Of a stretch of DNA of 64,000 nt, positions 18,210 through 27,459 are shown one piece after another (the stretch's first letter is position 1; the number at the start of each line of letters is the position of its first letter). The translations under genes were made by a program, and so were the position numbers. Below the pieces are notes generated by a model. It saw nothing but the letters and a program-made list of their open reading frames with translations. It was not told where the DNA came from and ran no database searches. This stretch comes from Peptacetobacter hiranonis (GTDB lineage Bacteria; Bacillota; Clostridia; Peptostreptococcales; Peptostreptococcaceae): positions 1,798,001-1,862,000 of the forward strand of contig NZ_CP036523.1 in the NCBI RefSeq assembly GCF_008151785.1, in the 5' to 3' direction.

Positions 18210-18875
18210 CTATTTTATTGCATTTGCAAATTTAGCTGTTATTAACTGTGGTCTTGTTATAGCTGAACCAACTACCGCAGAAAATACATTGTGTGCATAT
18301 ACTTCTTTTAAATCTTCAGGAGTATTTATTTTCCCTTCTGCTATAACTGGTACTTTTAAGTCGCTAACAAGTCTATCTATTAATTCAAAATCAGGTCCTA
18401 CTTTATTTACTGAGTAAGATGTGTATCCTGCAAGTGTTGTAGAAACACAATCTACACCTAATTTTTCAGCTTCCATAGCTTCTTCATAAGTAGATATATC
18501 TGCCATAACTAGTACATTATTTTCTTTTATATATTTTATTAACTCAGCAAGATTTTCATCTCCTGGTCTTTTTCTATCTGTACAATCAAGAGCTATCATT
18601 TCACATCCTGTTGTTAGAAGCTCGTCTATTTCTTTTTTTGTAGGTGTTATATATATTTCTGAATCATCGTAATTTCTTTTTATTATTCCTATAACAGGAA
18701 GTCCTGTTACTCTTTTTATTTCTTTTATATCTTCAACACCCTGTGCTCTTATACCAGCTGCTCCACCTTCTTTTGCTGCATTTGCCATTCTTCCCATTAT
18801 GAATGAGCTATGAAGTGGTTCATCTGGTAATGCCTGACATGATACTATTAATTTTCCTTTTACTAAATCTAGCAT
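18210..18875 (-). CDS. nanE: N-acetylmannosamine-6-phosphate 2-epimerase
   Basis: A 221-residue TIM barrel with LIVSCQALPDEPLHSS, AAGIRAQGVEDI, GIIKRNYDDSEIYITPT, IALDCTDRKRP, DISTYEEA, VSTTLAGYTSYS and IAEGKINTPED; the Lys in GIIKR is the family catalytic base. Converts ManNAc-6-P to GlcNAc-6-P. First gene of the nan operon, behind the promoter at 18941-18969. The ATG at 18875 follows GGAGGT with 8-base spacing; a TTG three bases upstream is less likely. Confidence 0.93.
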   Translation of the reverse strand: MLDLVKGKLIVSCQALPDEPLHSSFIMGRMANAAKEGGAAGIRAQGVEDIKEIKRVTGLPVIGIIKRNYDDSEIYITPTKKEIDELLTTGCEMIALDCTDRKRPGDENLAELIKYIKENNVLVMADISTYEEAMEAEKLGVDCVSTTLAGYTSYSVNKVGPDFELIDRLVSDLKVPVIAEGKINTPEDLKEVYAHNVFSAVVGSAITRPQLITAKFANAIK

Positions 18876-18940
18876 CAATCTACCTCCTTTTGAAAGTTTA
18901 TTTCAATTTTTATTTTTCTAATATCGTTTTCAACAATTAA

Positions 18941-18969
18941 ATTCTACCACGCATTTTCATTTTGCGCAA
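18941..18969 (-). promoter_or_regulatory. nan operon promoter
   Basis: Minus strand TTGCGC (18964-18969), 17-bp spacer, TAGAAT (18941-18946), with an extended -10 TGG just before it; 66 bp upstream of nanE. A TGAAA..TTTCA near-palindrome at 18891-18905 downstream could be an operator. Confidence 0.6.
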
Positions 18970-19065
18970 TATATTTTCATAAATTTATTCAAATTTTGAA
19001 ATAAAATTTCTTTTATACATCTTTTAACTGACTTTTGTAGTTATTTTTGATAATTAAGCAAAAAA

Positions 19066-19095
19066 ATCACTGCAATTTTCATTTTTTGCAGTGAT
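19066..19095 (-). terminator. Terminator of the 19161 gene
   Basis: Stem ATCACTGCAA / TTGCAGTGAT with a minus-sense T-run of seven. Confidence 0.85.
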
Positions 19096-19160
19096 TATAT
19101 AAAATAATTTTCATTTTATTATAGAAATAAATTTTCATTTATAATTTTATAACATTATTT

Positions 19161-20363
19161 TTACTTGAATAAATCATCTAAATGAGGTGCTACCCTATAT
19201 CCTATTTCTGTAAATACTACAGTGAATAAGATAGATATAACAAATGTAGTAAATGTTCCAGCTCTAACTGTCAAATCCATAGATGACATATTCTGCATCA
19301 TTGATCCTGATATTGAAATAGCACTAAACTTAGCCCCTAAACCAACTAAAAATCCAAATGCTATACTGAAATGTAGAACTGTTTTTCTATTTTCAAATCT
19401 ATAATTTCTATATATATTTGCTCCAACAAAAATCATAGCTATAGCAAATACACAGAATATAATCCGTATAAGTAGTTTTGTATCTGTAAATGTAGCACTG
19501 TTAAATATACTAAATATAGATACAGATGAAGAGTCACCGACATGTACTATGCCGCCTGTAGCTATTGTAACTAAATATGCTGTCATTTGCATAATATACG
19601 CTACTACAGCACCACCTTTAGAATACTCAGAAAGTCCAAAATCATATAATGTAGAATTCTTTGTAAATACTACTATAGCTGTTATAACTAAAATTATTAA
19701 AGATAATTTAAAAAACTCTCTAACTGCATCTGATACTATATCTGTTGTGTAGTACTCTCCATGGAATTCTTTTCTATAATTTAAAATAACAGATGTTAAA
19801 AATGCTATTAAAAATCCGTTTCCAAATGCTGGGAAGAATTTATAACCTATAGCTATATAATTATTTCCGAACCCAAATATATTTCCCATTCCAAGATTTA
19901 TTCTTGTTGTACTAAACATTGATGTTATAGCTAATAATAGACCATATACAAAACCTACTTTTAGCGCTTCAATAATACATCTATCAATAGATTCTATTTT
20001 TCTTCTATATATAAATAAATTTGCAACTACTAAAGCTAAAATAGGTATCAATAATAGAACTATTACTCCTATATTTATTGTAGATGAAGAGAACATCATC
20101 ATTCCATTACTTCTTATTCTAACTCCAATAAGATTTAATCCTAAAAGTATACTAAACATATTAACATTTCCTATACCGCCTAAAAACTGTCTCCGCACAG
20201 AACTTGCTATTATAGAAACAATAAGAAGTATAACAAAAGCTATTCCTGCAACCTTTAATGGCTGATTTCCTTCTCTTTTTAAGTTTATTTTATCCTTCAG
20301 CCCACTCATATTCTCTTTTATATTATCAAAATTAGGTTTTTTAAATTCAAAATTTGTGCTCAT
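19161..20363 (-). CDS. Uncharacterised multi-span membrane protein
   Basis: A 400-residue protein I do not recognise. The first about 37 residues are hydrophilic and Lys/Asn-rich. About eight hydrophobic segments follow, with loops containing short Gly-, Asn- and Ser-rich stretches (NLGMGNIFGFGNNY; ISISGSMMQNMSS). The C-terminus ends EIGYRVAPHLDDLFK. No transporter or enzyme motif is visible. The layout (short polar head and many spans) recalls DUF-type clostridial membrane proteins of unknown function. Monocistronic, with a strong terminator downstream and a LysR gene 69 bp upstream in the same orientation. Start has AGGAGTG. Confidence 0.7.
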   Translation of the reverse strand: MSTNFEFKKPNFDNIKENMSGLKDKINLKREGNQPLKVAGIAFVILLIVSIIASSVRRQFLGGIGNVNMFSILLGLNLIGVRIRSNGMMMFSSSTINIGVIVLLLIPILALVVANLFIYRRKIESIDRCIIEALKVGFVYGLLLAITSMFSTTRINLGMGNIFGFGNNYIAIGYKFFPAFGNGFLIAFLTSVILNYRKEFHGEYYTTDIVSDAVREFFKLSLIILVITAIVVFTKNSTLYDFGLSEYSKGGAVVAYIMQMTAYLVTIATGGIVHVGDSSSVSIFSIFNSATFTDTKLLIRIIFCVFAIAMIFVGANIYRNYRFENRKTVLHFSIAFGFLVGLGAKFSAISISGSMMQNMSSMDLTVRAGTFTTFVISILFTVVFTEIGYRVAPHLDDLFK

Positions 20364-20432
20364 CCGTATCCACTCCTATTTCATTTTATAGAAATATAAT
20401 ACAATACAAAACTTAATTCTAGCTTAAAGAAC

Positions 20433-21320
20433 TTATTTTAATGAACTTTTAAAAATCTCAAATATCTTTTCATAATCCTCTGAAAATGCACTATCTTTAT
20501 TCCATAAGAATGTAAAATCATGACTAACTTTAAAATCATCTAATTTGATTTCTTTTAATGTTCCATTTTCTATTTCTTTTTCAACAGCAGATTTATATAA
20601 AAATGATATTCCACAATCCCGACATAATAAATCTACTATAGTGTGAATATTTTCTATCTCTATTGTTCTTGGAAAATCTTCTACAGTAAGGTTTTTAACA
20701 GCTAAACTCTTAGTAAGTATTGCTCTAGTTCCAGAGCCATTTTCTCTTATAATAAGTCTTTCGTTTGTAAGGTCTTTTAAAACTTTCACTTCCTTTTGGA
20801 ATTCATGATCTTTAGCAGCTACGGCTATGTAGTCCTCTGTCTTAAATACTCTTGTGTTGTAATTATCAGCTTTAAAGTATCCTTCAACTATTGCAAAATC
20901 TATACTTCCTTCATGAAGATACGAAAGAAGTGTCTGAGTATTTCCATACTTTACCTGAAAATCCATATCTGGATTTTCTTTTACAAAATCTATCAATGAA
21001 GGAATAACTGTATATCCACCAATAGTCATAGTTACCCCAAATGTAAGTATTTTCTTTCCTATCATACTTTCCTTCATTCTATTTTTCATTGTGGTTTCAT
21101 CATTTCTCATTGTTTCTAAAGTAGATCTAAGTATTTCACCAGCTGGTGTAAGACTTAGTTTCTTCTTATCCCTTATGAATAATGGTGCTTCGTATTTTTC
21201 TTCAAGATATTTTATATGCTGAGATACAGCTGGCTGAGTCATACAAAGCGCTTCTGCAGCGTGAGTAAAATTCATATACTCACATACCTTTAAAAATGTT
21301 TCAATTCTAAAATCTAGCAT
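20433..21320 (-). CDS. LysR family transcriptional regulator (YeiE/CbbR-like)
   Basis: A 295-residue regulator. HTH residues 1-60 contain FLKVCEYMNFTHAAEALCMT and QPAVSQHIKYLE. The effector domain (about 90-290) contains FGVTMTIGGYTVIPSLIDF and IIRENGSGTRAILTK. The latter matches the YeiE/CysL group that typically controls an adjacent yeiH. It is divergent from the flavoprotein-yeiH pair starting at 21644, so it is the likely activator of that pair. Effector unknown; sulfite or another anion is possible by analogy. Confidence 0.87.
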   Translation of the reverse strand: MLDFRIETFLKVCEYMNFTHAAEALCMTQPAVSQHIKYLEEKYEAPLFIRDKKKLSLTPAGEILRSTLETMRNDETTMKNRMKESMIGKKILTFGVTMTIGGYTVIPSLIDFVKENPDMDFQVKYGNTQTLLSYLHEGSIDFAIVEGYFKADNYNTRVFKTEDYIAVAAKDHEFQKEVKVLKDLTNERLIIRENGSGTRAILTKSLAVKNLTVEDFPRTIEIENIHTIVDLLCRDCGISFLYKSAVEKEIENGTLKEIKLDDFKVSHDFTFLWNKDSAFSEDYEKIFEIFKSSLK

Positions 21321-21643
21321 ATCTTTCCTCCAAAACTTTGTGCTTTCCTCTACACATCTTATTTTAAAAAGATCCTTTTAACCTTATATAACATACTTTC
21401 CTATTATCCTATTTTGCTATTCTAGTATTTTAGCGTATAAACTTATTTTATATTAATATTGATTTTTCTACCATAAAGAACGGTAAATTTTATATCATAA
21501 GATATATTTATCTATATATTATTATACATAATTTTACAAAATAGTTATTAAGGTTTATAGTTAAAGCATAGAAAAAACAAACGCAAAACAAAAGCTAATT
21601 AAAAAATTTAAACACTTTAATTTTTAAAAGGAGGAACGGAATT
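21321..21643 (+). promoter_or_regulatory. Divergent intergenic region, LysR control region
   Basis: 323 bp, very AT-rich, no gene seen. A 5-bp-arm inverted repeat AGATA-TATT-TATCT at 21500-21513 contains T-N11-A spacing typical of LysR sites and lies about 130 bp before the flavoprotein start. I cannot assign a single convincing -35/-10 pair. The flavoprotein has a good ribosome site, AGGAGG. Confidence 0.4.
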
Positions 21644-22540
21644 ATGTACGATATAGTAATCATAGGAGCAGGACCAGCAGGTATAAGTGCTGGAATATAT
21701 GCTAAAAGTAGAGGAAAAAAAGTACTTATAATAGAAAAAGAAAAAGTTGGTGGACTTATAGGAAAAGTTTCTACAGTAACTCATTACGCAGGAATAGTAA
21801 ATGGTGAAACAGGAATAAGTTTTGCTGAAAGACTAAAAGAACAGGCTGAAAACGCAGGAATAGAAATAGTTTATGAAGATGTAAACAATGTAGATTTAAA
21901 AGGCGATGTTAAATTAGTATTCACTAATAACAATCTTTATAAAGCTAAAAAAATAATAATAGCCAACGGTACTAGAGCAAGAAAACTTGGTATAGAAGGC
22001 GAATTAGAATTAGCAGGAAAAGGAATAGGTCTTAATGCTGCTAAAGATGGTAAAGATTATATAGGTAAAAATGTATATGTTGTAGGTGGTGCAGATGGCG
22101 CTATAAAAGAAGCTCTATATCTTGCACAGTTTGCTAAAACTGTTACAATAATACATTTTGAAGATTCTCTTGGATGTATAGCAGAATTTAGAGAAAAAAT
22201 CAAAAAAACTAGTAATATAAATGTAAAATTAGGATCAAGACTTCACGCTGTTTACGGAAAAGAAAGAGTTGAATCTCTTGATATATCAGATGAAAAAACT
22301 GGTAGCATAGAAACAATATCAGATCCAGGATGCGGTATATTTGTCTATGCAGGTACTGTTCCTAACACAGAGCTATACACTGATTTAAAACTAGAAAATG
22401 GATTTATACCAGTTGATGAAAAAATGGAAACAGAAATAAAAGGTGTTTATGCAGTTGGTGATATAAGAGTTAAACCAGTTAGACAGGTTGCAACTGCTGT
22501 ATCAGACGGAACAATAGCTGCAATAAACGCATCAATGTAA
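21644..22540 (+). CDS. Thioredoxin-reductase-like FAD oxidoreductase lacking the redox cysteines
   Basis: A 298-residue two-domain flavoprotein: FAD site GAGPAGIS (8-15), second GxGxx(G) NAD(P) site VVGGADGAIKEALYLAQF (147-164) and C-terminal FAD motif VYAVGDIRVKPVRQVATA. It aligns end to end with TrxB encoded at 57584-58534. Where TrxB has YCATCDADFF it has LNAAKDGKDY (130-139), so the CxxC pair is absent and it cannot reduce thioredoxin in the usual way. A ferredoxin- or other NAD(P)H-dependent reductase role is possible. Directly upstream of a YeiH transporter and divergent from its LysR regulator; the three form a unit. Confidence 0.85.
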   Translation: MYDIVIIGAGPAGISAGIYAKSRGKKVLIIEKEKVGGLIGKVSTVTHYAGIVNGETGISFAERLKEQAENAGIEIVYEDVNNVDLKGDVKLVFTNNNLYKAKKIIIANGTRARKLGIEGELELAGKGIGLNAAKDGKDYIGKNVYVVGGADGAIKEALYLAQFAKTVTIIHFEDSLGCIAEFREKIKKTSNINVKLGSRLHAVYGKERVESLDISDEKTGSIETISDPGCGIFVYAGTVPNTELYTDLKLENGFIPVDEKMETEIKGVYAVGDIRVKPVRQVATAVSDGTIAAINASM

Positions 22541-22580
22541 AAACAACTCATAAATGTAAGCTTTAGGAGGATTAACTTAT

Positions 22581-23612
22581 ATGAACTTTATAAAAGAAAA
22601 ATGGAAGGGGCTTTTAATGTGCTTAGCCATTTCTATCCCTTCAGTATTACTAGGAAAAAAATTCCCGATAATAGGAGGTCCAGTGTTTGCAATACTTATT
22701 GGTATGGTTCTTACAATGTTTATAAAAAATAAAGATCCATACGAACCTGGAATTAAATATACATCTAAAAAAATATTACAGTATGCTGTAGTCCTTTTAG
22801 GATTCGGTATGAATCTTGAAGTAGTTATGGAAACAGGTAAACAATCTTTACCTATAATAATCTGCACAATATCTACTTCACTTATAATTTCATATCTACT
22901 TCATAGAAAATTAGATATGCCTGAAAAAATATCTACACTTATAGGTGTTGGATCTTCTATTTGCGGTGGTTCTGCAATAGCTGCCACTGCACCAGTTATA
23001 GATGCCAATGAAGAGGAAGTAGCTCAAGCTATATCAGTCATCTTCTTATTCAACGTACTAGCTGCTTTAATATTCCCTAGTTTAGGTGCTCTTCTTGGCT
23101 TCTCTACAACATCTGGTGAAGCATTTGGAGTATTTGCTGGAACTGCAGTTAATGATACTTCTTCAGTAACAGCAGCTGCATCTACTTGGGATAGTATATA
23201 CCAGTTAGGAAGCCGGACACTTGATAAAGCAGTAACTGTAAAATTAACTAGAACATTAGCAATTATACCAATAACTCTATTCTTAGCTTTTAGAAGAGCT
23301 AGAAAAGCAGAGATGGAAAATGGTAATAGTATACCACTAAAACAGGTATTCCCATTCTTTATACTGTTCTTTATAGGAGCAAGTATAATAACTACAGTGG
23401 CTACATCTGCTGGTGTATCTCCAGAGTTCTTCCTACCATTTAAAGAGTTATCTAAATTCTTTATAATAATGGCTATGGCTGCAATAGGATTCAATACAGA
23501 TATAGTTAAGTTAGTTAGAAGTGGTGGTAAACCAATACTTCTTGGAATGTCTTGCTGGATAGGTATAACAGCTGTTACATTAACATTACAGCACTTTATG
23601 CATATCTGGTAA
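22581..23612 (+). CDS. YeiH family putative anion exporter
   Basis: A 343-residue membrane protein with about ten spans. Family signatures are [47 protein letters not shown] and [10 protein letters not shown], all diagnostic of the YeiH/PF03601 family (proposed sulfate or other small-acid exporter). Length is normal. It begins 40 bp after the flavoprotein gene with TTAGGAGG upstream and ends at a bidirectional terminator. Substrate is not proven for any member I know. Confidence 0.88.
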   Translation: MNFIKEKWKGLLMCLAISIPSVLLGKKFPIIGGPVFAILIGMVLTMFIKNKDPYEPGIKYTSKKILQYAVVLLGFGMNLEVVMETGKQSLPIIICTISTSLIISYLLHRKLDMPEKISTLIGVGSSICGGSAIAATAPVIDANEEEVAQAISVIFLFNVLAALIFPSLGALLGFSTTSGEAFGVFAGTAVNDTSSVTAAASTWDSIYQLGSRTLDKAVTVKLTRTLAIIPITLFLAFRRARKAEMENGNSIPLKQVFPFFILFFIGASIITTVATSAGVSPEFFLPFKELSKFFIIMAMAAIGFNTDIVKLVRSGGKPILLGMSCWIGITAVTLTLQHFMHIW

Positions 23613-23656
23613 ATAAAATTTGCCTCTAACCCCAATTTATTTTATTATACATATTT

Positions 23657-23691
23657 AAAAAAGGACTGTTGCATAAATTGCAATAGTCCTT
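23657..23691. terminator. Bidirectional terminator between yeiH-like gene and asnS
   Basis: Stem AAAAGGACT / AGTCCTTTTT with an inner TTGC/GCAA pairing, flanked by A-runs and T-runs on opposite sides; it serves both convergent genes. Confidence 0.85.
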
Positions 23692-23705
23692 TTTTACTTT
23701 ATTTA

Positions 23706-25103
23706 TTAGAATTCTGCATTTTTAGGAGTTCTTGGGAATGGTATTACGTCTCTTATGTTTGACATACCAGTCATGTACATTATTATTCTTTCGAATCCTA
23801 GACCGAAACCAGAGTGAGTAGCTGTTCCGTATTTTCTAAGTTCTAGATACCACCAGTAATCTTCTTCATTTAAGTTCATTTCCTGCATTCTTGCACGAAG
23901 TACGTCTTCTCTTTCTTCCCTCTGAGATCCTCCAACTATTTCTCCAACGCCTGGAACTAATAAGTCCATAGCTCTTACTGTTTTACCATCTTCATTCATT
24001 CTCATGTAGAATGCTTTTATATCTTTTGGATAGTCAGTAACGAATACTGGAGCTTTGTATATTTCTTCTGTTATATATCTTTCGTGTTCAGTCTGAAGGT
24101 CGCATCCCCATTCTACTGGGTTTTCGAATTCATGTCCTGATTCAAGTAGTAATTCTATAGCTTTTGTGTAAGTTATTCTTACGAAGTCAGAGTTTACTAC
24201 GTTGTTTAATCTTTCTAATAATCCTTTGTCTATGAAACTATTGAAGAACTGCATTTCTTCTGGAGCATTTTCCATTACATAGTTTATTATGTATTTTATC
24301 ATATCTTCTGCTAATTCCATGTTATCTTCAAGGTCAGCGAATACTATTTCAGGTTCTATCATCCAGAATTCAGATGCATGTCTACCAGTGTATGAGTTTT
24401 CTGCTCTGAATGTTGGTCCAAATGTATAAACATTTCTGAAAGCAAGAGCCATTATTTCAGCATTTAACTGTCCAGAAACAGTAAGGTTAGCTTCTTTACC
24501 GAAGAAGTCTTTAGAGTAATCTATTTTTCCTTCTTCTGTTCTTGGAAGATTTTCCATATCTAATGTAGTTAATCTGAACATTTCTCCAGCACCTTCACAG
24601 TCACTTCCTGTTATGATTGGAGAGTGAGCGTATACGAAGTTTCTTTCCTGGAAGAATTTGTGTATAGCATAAGCTGCTAAAGATCTAACTCTGAATACTG
24701 CAGAGAAAGTATTACTTCTAGGTCTTAAGTGTGCTATTGTTCTTAAGTATTCTAATGTATGTCTTTTTTTCTGAAGTGGGTATGAGCTATCTGACATACC
24801 TTCTACTTCTACTTTTGTTGCATGTATTTCTACTGGCTGTTTAGCACCTTCTGTTGATACTAATTCACCTTCTACAAGTATTGATGATGATATAGGTAAT
24901 TTACCTATTTCTTTGAAGTTTTCTAATTTTTCATCTAATACTATCTGCATATTTTTGAAGAAACTTCCGTCATTTAATTCTATAAATCCGAAGTTTTTTG
25001 ACATTCTTGATGTTCTTATCCATCCAGCAACTTTTACAGTCTGCCCAACATGAGCTTCTTTGTTTCTATAAAGCTCTTTTATTTCTAAAAATTCTTTCTG
25101 CAT
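23706..25103 (-). CDS. asnS: Asparaginyl-tRNA synthetase
   Basis: A 465-residue class II synthetase charging tRNA-Asn. The OB-fold anticodon domain (residues 1 to about 110) has [14 protein letters not shown]. The catalytic core contains [50 protein letters not shown] and [15 protein letters not shown] (motif 3). True start is the ATG at 25103, with GGTGGAG upstream; in-frame sequence further upstream is T-box leader, not protein. Expression is controlled by uncharged tRNA-Asn through that leader. Confidence 0.95.
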   Translation of the reverse strand: MQKEFLEIKELYRNKEAHVGQTVKVAGWIRTSRMSKNFGFIELNDGSFFKNMQIVLDEKLENFKEIGKLPISSSILVEGELVSTEGAKQPVEIHATKVEVEGMSDSSYPLQKKRHTLEYLRTIAHLRPRSNTFSAVFRVRSLAAYAIHKFFQERNFVYAHSPIITGSDCEGAGEMFRLTTLDMENLPRTEEGKIDYSKDFFGKEANLTVSGQLNAEIMALAFRNVYTFGPTFRAENSYTGRHASEFWMIEPEIVFADLEDNMELAEDMIKYIINYVMENAPEEMQFFNSFIDKGLLERLNNVVNSDFVRITYTKAIELLLESGHEFENPVEWGCDLQTEHERYITEEIYKAPVFVTDYPKDIKAFYMRMNEDGKTVRAMDLLVPGVGEIVGGSQREEREDVLRARMQEMNLNEEDYWWYLELRKYGTATHSGFGLGFERIIMYMTGMSNIRDVIPFPRTPKNAEF

Positions 25104-25129
25104 ATTTTTCTCCACCTTTTCTTTTTTAA

Positions 25130-25395
25130 AATAAAAAAACCTTTCAATCCCATAATAGGGACGAAAGGTATAATAATCAATTCGCGGTACCACCCTGATT
25201 GCTGATAATCTCAGCCACTCATAAAGCTTTTGCTTATGGAATATAACGGTTCCTACCGTCTGAGCCTACTAACAAATGCTTTCGGTCAGCTGCTCCAAGA
25301 TGTTCTTCAGTATAGACAATTAGCAATCGGACTCTCAGCAACGCCGACTCTCTGTAACTATTAGAAAATACCTACTCTTCTTTTCACTGCATTTA
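25130..25395 (-). ncRNA. T-box riboswitch, tRNA-Asn specific
   Basis: The minus strand carries the T-box core AGGGTGGTACCGCG (around 25182-25195), Stem I elements AGTAGG and AGAGAGT, and a specifier loop with AAC (25302-25304), the Asn codon, in GAAGAACATC. The terminator stem CCTTTCGTCCC / GGGATTGAAAGG with a seven-T tail (25134-25168) competes with the antiterminator. Uncharged tRNA-Asn permits asnS transcription. Confidence 0.95.
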
Positions 25396-25445
25396 ATATA
25401 AATATATACAATTCTTATTTTTAAAAATTGTGCTATCTATTTGCA

Positions 25446-25474
25446 ATTATATCAGTAGTTTTTAATTTAGTCAA
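25446..25474 (-). promoter_or_regulatory. asnS T-box promoter
   Basis: Minus strand TTGACT (25469-25474), 17-bp spacer, TATAAT (25446-25451): near-consensus, placing the start about 50 bases before Stem I. Confidence 0.8.
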
Positions 25475-25558
25475 TAATTTTGCAACTTTTCATTCTTTCA
25501 CTTCAATTTATTTTTTTTTATTTGATTTTTTCTTTATTTTTTCTTAATATTTAATCCC

Positions 25559-25587
25559 TTGTATAAAGCAATTAAAAAATGTATAAT
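25559..25587 (+). promoter_or_regulatory. Promoter of the AI-2E family gene
   Basis: TTGTAT (25559-25564), 17-bp spacer, TATAAT (25582-25587); 63 bp before the TTG start. The rest of 25475-25649 is AT-rich with nothing else visible. Confidence 0.65.
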
Positions 25588-25649
25588 CTTTTTTATAGCT
25601 TTTTAAAAATTATTTAAAACTTAAAATTTTTTGAAAGGAGTTTAAAATA

Positions 25650-26780
25650 TTGAGTGTTAGACGTAAGAAAAAGAAAGTTTACTTAAATGTAGTTTTTACA
25701 CTAGTTTTAACTTATTTAATTATAAAACTAATAGATAACTACCAGTATTTCTTTGGGATGTTAGATTTCCTTATCGGTTTACTTATGCCTTTCGTTATAG
25801 CTTTTGTTTTAGCTTATATATTTAATCCAATTATAAAGTTTTTTGAAAACAAATTTAAAGCTAAAAGAGGAGCCTCTTTATTTATAACTTACGGGGGACT
25901 TATCGTAGTATTGCTTACTATACTAGTTATGACATTACCTGTAATAATAGAGAGTATTATAGACATAGTAAATAATGCTCCAACGTATTTTGCTGAAACC
26001 GAGCAATTCTTAATAAATGTTTCAAGACATTTAGAAAATATAGATGCAGCTACAATGCAGGAAATTTGGGATAAGATTTCAAATATGCTTCCTAATTTAA
26101 GCAGCTTATTTGTTGGATCTATAGGAGAAATATTTAAAAAGACATTCTCATTTGGTAAGTTTATATTTAACTTTGTATTGGCATTTATCATCTGCTTCTA
26201 CATACTTCTTGAAAAAGAAAAAATATTCGATTTTCTAAAAAAAGCAGTATATGTAGTTCTTGGAGATAAAAAAGCAAGCTTTGTATTAACAGTTTCAAGA
26301 GACCTTAACGATAATGTAGGTAAATACTTTACAGGAAAGATATTTGATTCAATAATAGTCGGTGTACTTTCTGGAATAGGTCTTTTCGTATTGAAATCTA
26401 AATACGCATTATTATTTGGTACTTTGATGGGGCTTATGAATATGATTCCTTATTTTGGGCCAGCAATAGGTATGACTCCAGTTGTTTTAATAAACCTATT
26501 CAACGATCCCAAAATAGCATTATTCTCTTTGATATATCTTCTTGTGGTTCAGCAGGTAGAAGTTGCCTTTATAGAGCCTAAAGTAGTAGGTGGACAGCTT
26601 GGTTTAAGTCCATTCCTTACAATACTTGCAGTAACTGTAGGTGGTGGATTCTTTGGAATACCAGGTATGATTTTATCAACTCCAATAATGGGTGTATTAA
26701 AGGTATATATTACTGAATATGTAGAAACTAAATCTCAAGAAATTCAAATGAGTAATTTTGATAATCCAAAAGGGCAATAA
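25650..26780 (+). CDS. AI-2E family transporter (PF01594)
   Basis: A 376-residue polytopic protein with the AI-2E/YtvI/PerM pattern: a positively charged head (RRKKKK), spans near residues 10-85, a soluble central stretch with NAPTYFAETEQFL, then DLNDNVGKYFTGKIFDSIIV, MNMIPYFGPAIGMTPV and EVAFIEPKVVGGQLGLSPF, the best-conserved C-terminal motifs. Some members export autoinducer-2, others are Na+/H+ antiporters; the role here is open. TTG start supported by GAAAGGAG nine bases before. Terminates at 26788. Confidence 0.85.
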   Translation: MSVRRKKKKVYLNVVFTLVLTYLIIKLIDNYQYFFGMLDFLIGLLMPFVIAFVLAYIFNPIIKFFENKFKAKRGASLFITYGGLIVVLLTILVMTLPVIIESIIDIVNNAPTYFAETEQFLINVSRHLENIDAATMQEIWDKISNMLPNLSSLFVGSIGEIFKKTFSFGKFIFNFVLAFIICFYILLEKEKIFDFLKKAVYVVLGDKKASFVLTVSRDLNDNVGKYFTGKIFDSIIVGVLSGIGLFVLKSKYALLFGTLMGLMNMIPYFGPAIGMTPVVLINLFNDPKIALFSLIYLLVVQQVEVAFIEPKVVGGQLGLSPFLTILAVTVGGGFFGIPGMILSTPIMGVLKVYITEYVETKSQEIQMSNFDNPKGQ

Positions 26781-26787
26781 AACCATT

Positions 26788-26817
26788 AACCCACGTTTTT
26801 CAACGTGGGTTTTTTTA
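26788..26817 (+). terminator. Terminator of the AI-2E family gene
   Basis: Stem AACCCACG / CGTGGGTT, 8-base loop, then a run of T. Confidence 0.92.
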
Positions 26818-26839
26818 TAGTATTATAGAAAAAGTATTA

Positions 26840-26868
26840 TTGCTTTCAAAGTTAATACATTGTATACT
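26840..26868 (+). promoter_or_regulatory. Promoter of the ECF S-component/amidohydrolase pair
   Basis: TTGCTT (26840-26845), 17-bp spacer, TATACT (26863-26868), giving a leader of about 57 bases, too short for a known vitamin riboswitch. Confidence 0.6.
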
Positions 26869-26931
26869 AAATACGAAATTAATAAAAGGGGTGTTAATTA
26901 TAAATTTTAAAATTTGGAGGGAGCAATAAAC

Positions 26932-27441
26932 ATGAATAACACATCTAATAAGACAAGAGAACTTGTTAAAACTGCTTTGATGGCTGCAATTATTTTTGTA
27001 GCTACCTACGCAATTCGTATTCCGAATCCAGCAACTGGTGGTTACAGTCATCTTGGGGATTGTATGATTTTTCTAGGGGTTATCTTACTAGGACGCAAAA
27101 ATGGCTCTATAGCTGCGGGAATAGGTGGTGCACTTTCTGATTTTCTAGCAGGAGCACCTTTATGGATTCTACCTACTTTAATCATTAAGTTTATTATGGG
27201 ATACATCATGGGTAGTATTATCCATTTAAATCCTACTAGCAAAAAGTTACAAATGATTGGCTCTATTTCTGGTGGACTATTCCAGATTATAGCATACACA
27301 ATAGTGAAAATTGTATTAATTGGCTTTGAGCCAGCTATTCTTTCTATTCCGAATATATTCCTACAAACTGGATTTGGTATAACAATTTTCATGTTAATGT
27401 CTGTAGCTTTAACTAAAACTTTAGTCAAAAAAATAAATTAA
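26932..27441 (+). CDS. ECF transporter substrate-binding (S) component
   Basis: A 169-residue membrane protein with five to six spans. It has HLGDCMIFLGVILLGRKNGS, AAGIGGALSDFLAGAPLWI and LPTLIIKFIMGYIMG, the pattern of ECF-type vitamin S components (ECF_trnsprt family). The energising EcfA/T units are not in the window, consistent with a group II system sharing a central module. Start at the ATG 26932, with GGAGGG 10 bases before; an upstream TTG overlaps that site. Arg and Ile codons (CGT, CGC, ATT) differ from flanking genes that use AGA and ATA. Ligand unknown. Confidence 0.82.
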   Translation: MNNTSNKTRELVKTALMAAIIFVATYAIRIPNPATGGYSHLGDCMIFLGVILLGRKNGSIAAGIGGALSDFLAGAPLWILPTLIIKFIMGYIMGSIIHLNPTSKKLQMIGSISGGLFQIIAYTIVKIVLIGFEPAILSIPNIFLQTGFGITIFMLMSVALTKTLVKKIN

Positions 27442-27459
27442 GAAAGAAGGAATCTTGAA

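Noticed and set aside
25104-25193. N-terminal extension of asnS
   Set aside because: This segment is the T-box antiterminator and terminator region; the ribosome site and family start favour the ATG at 25103.
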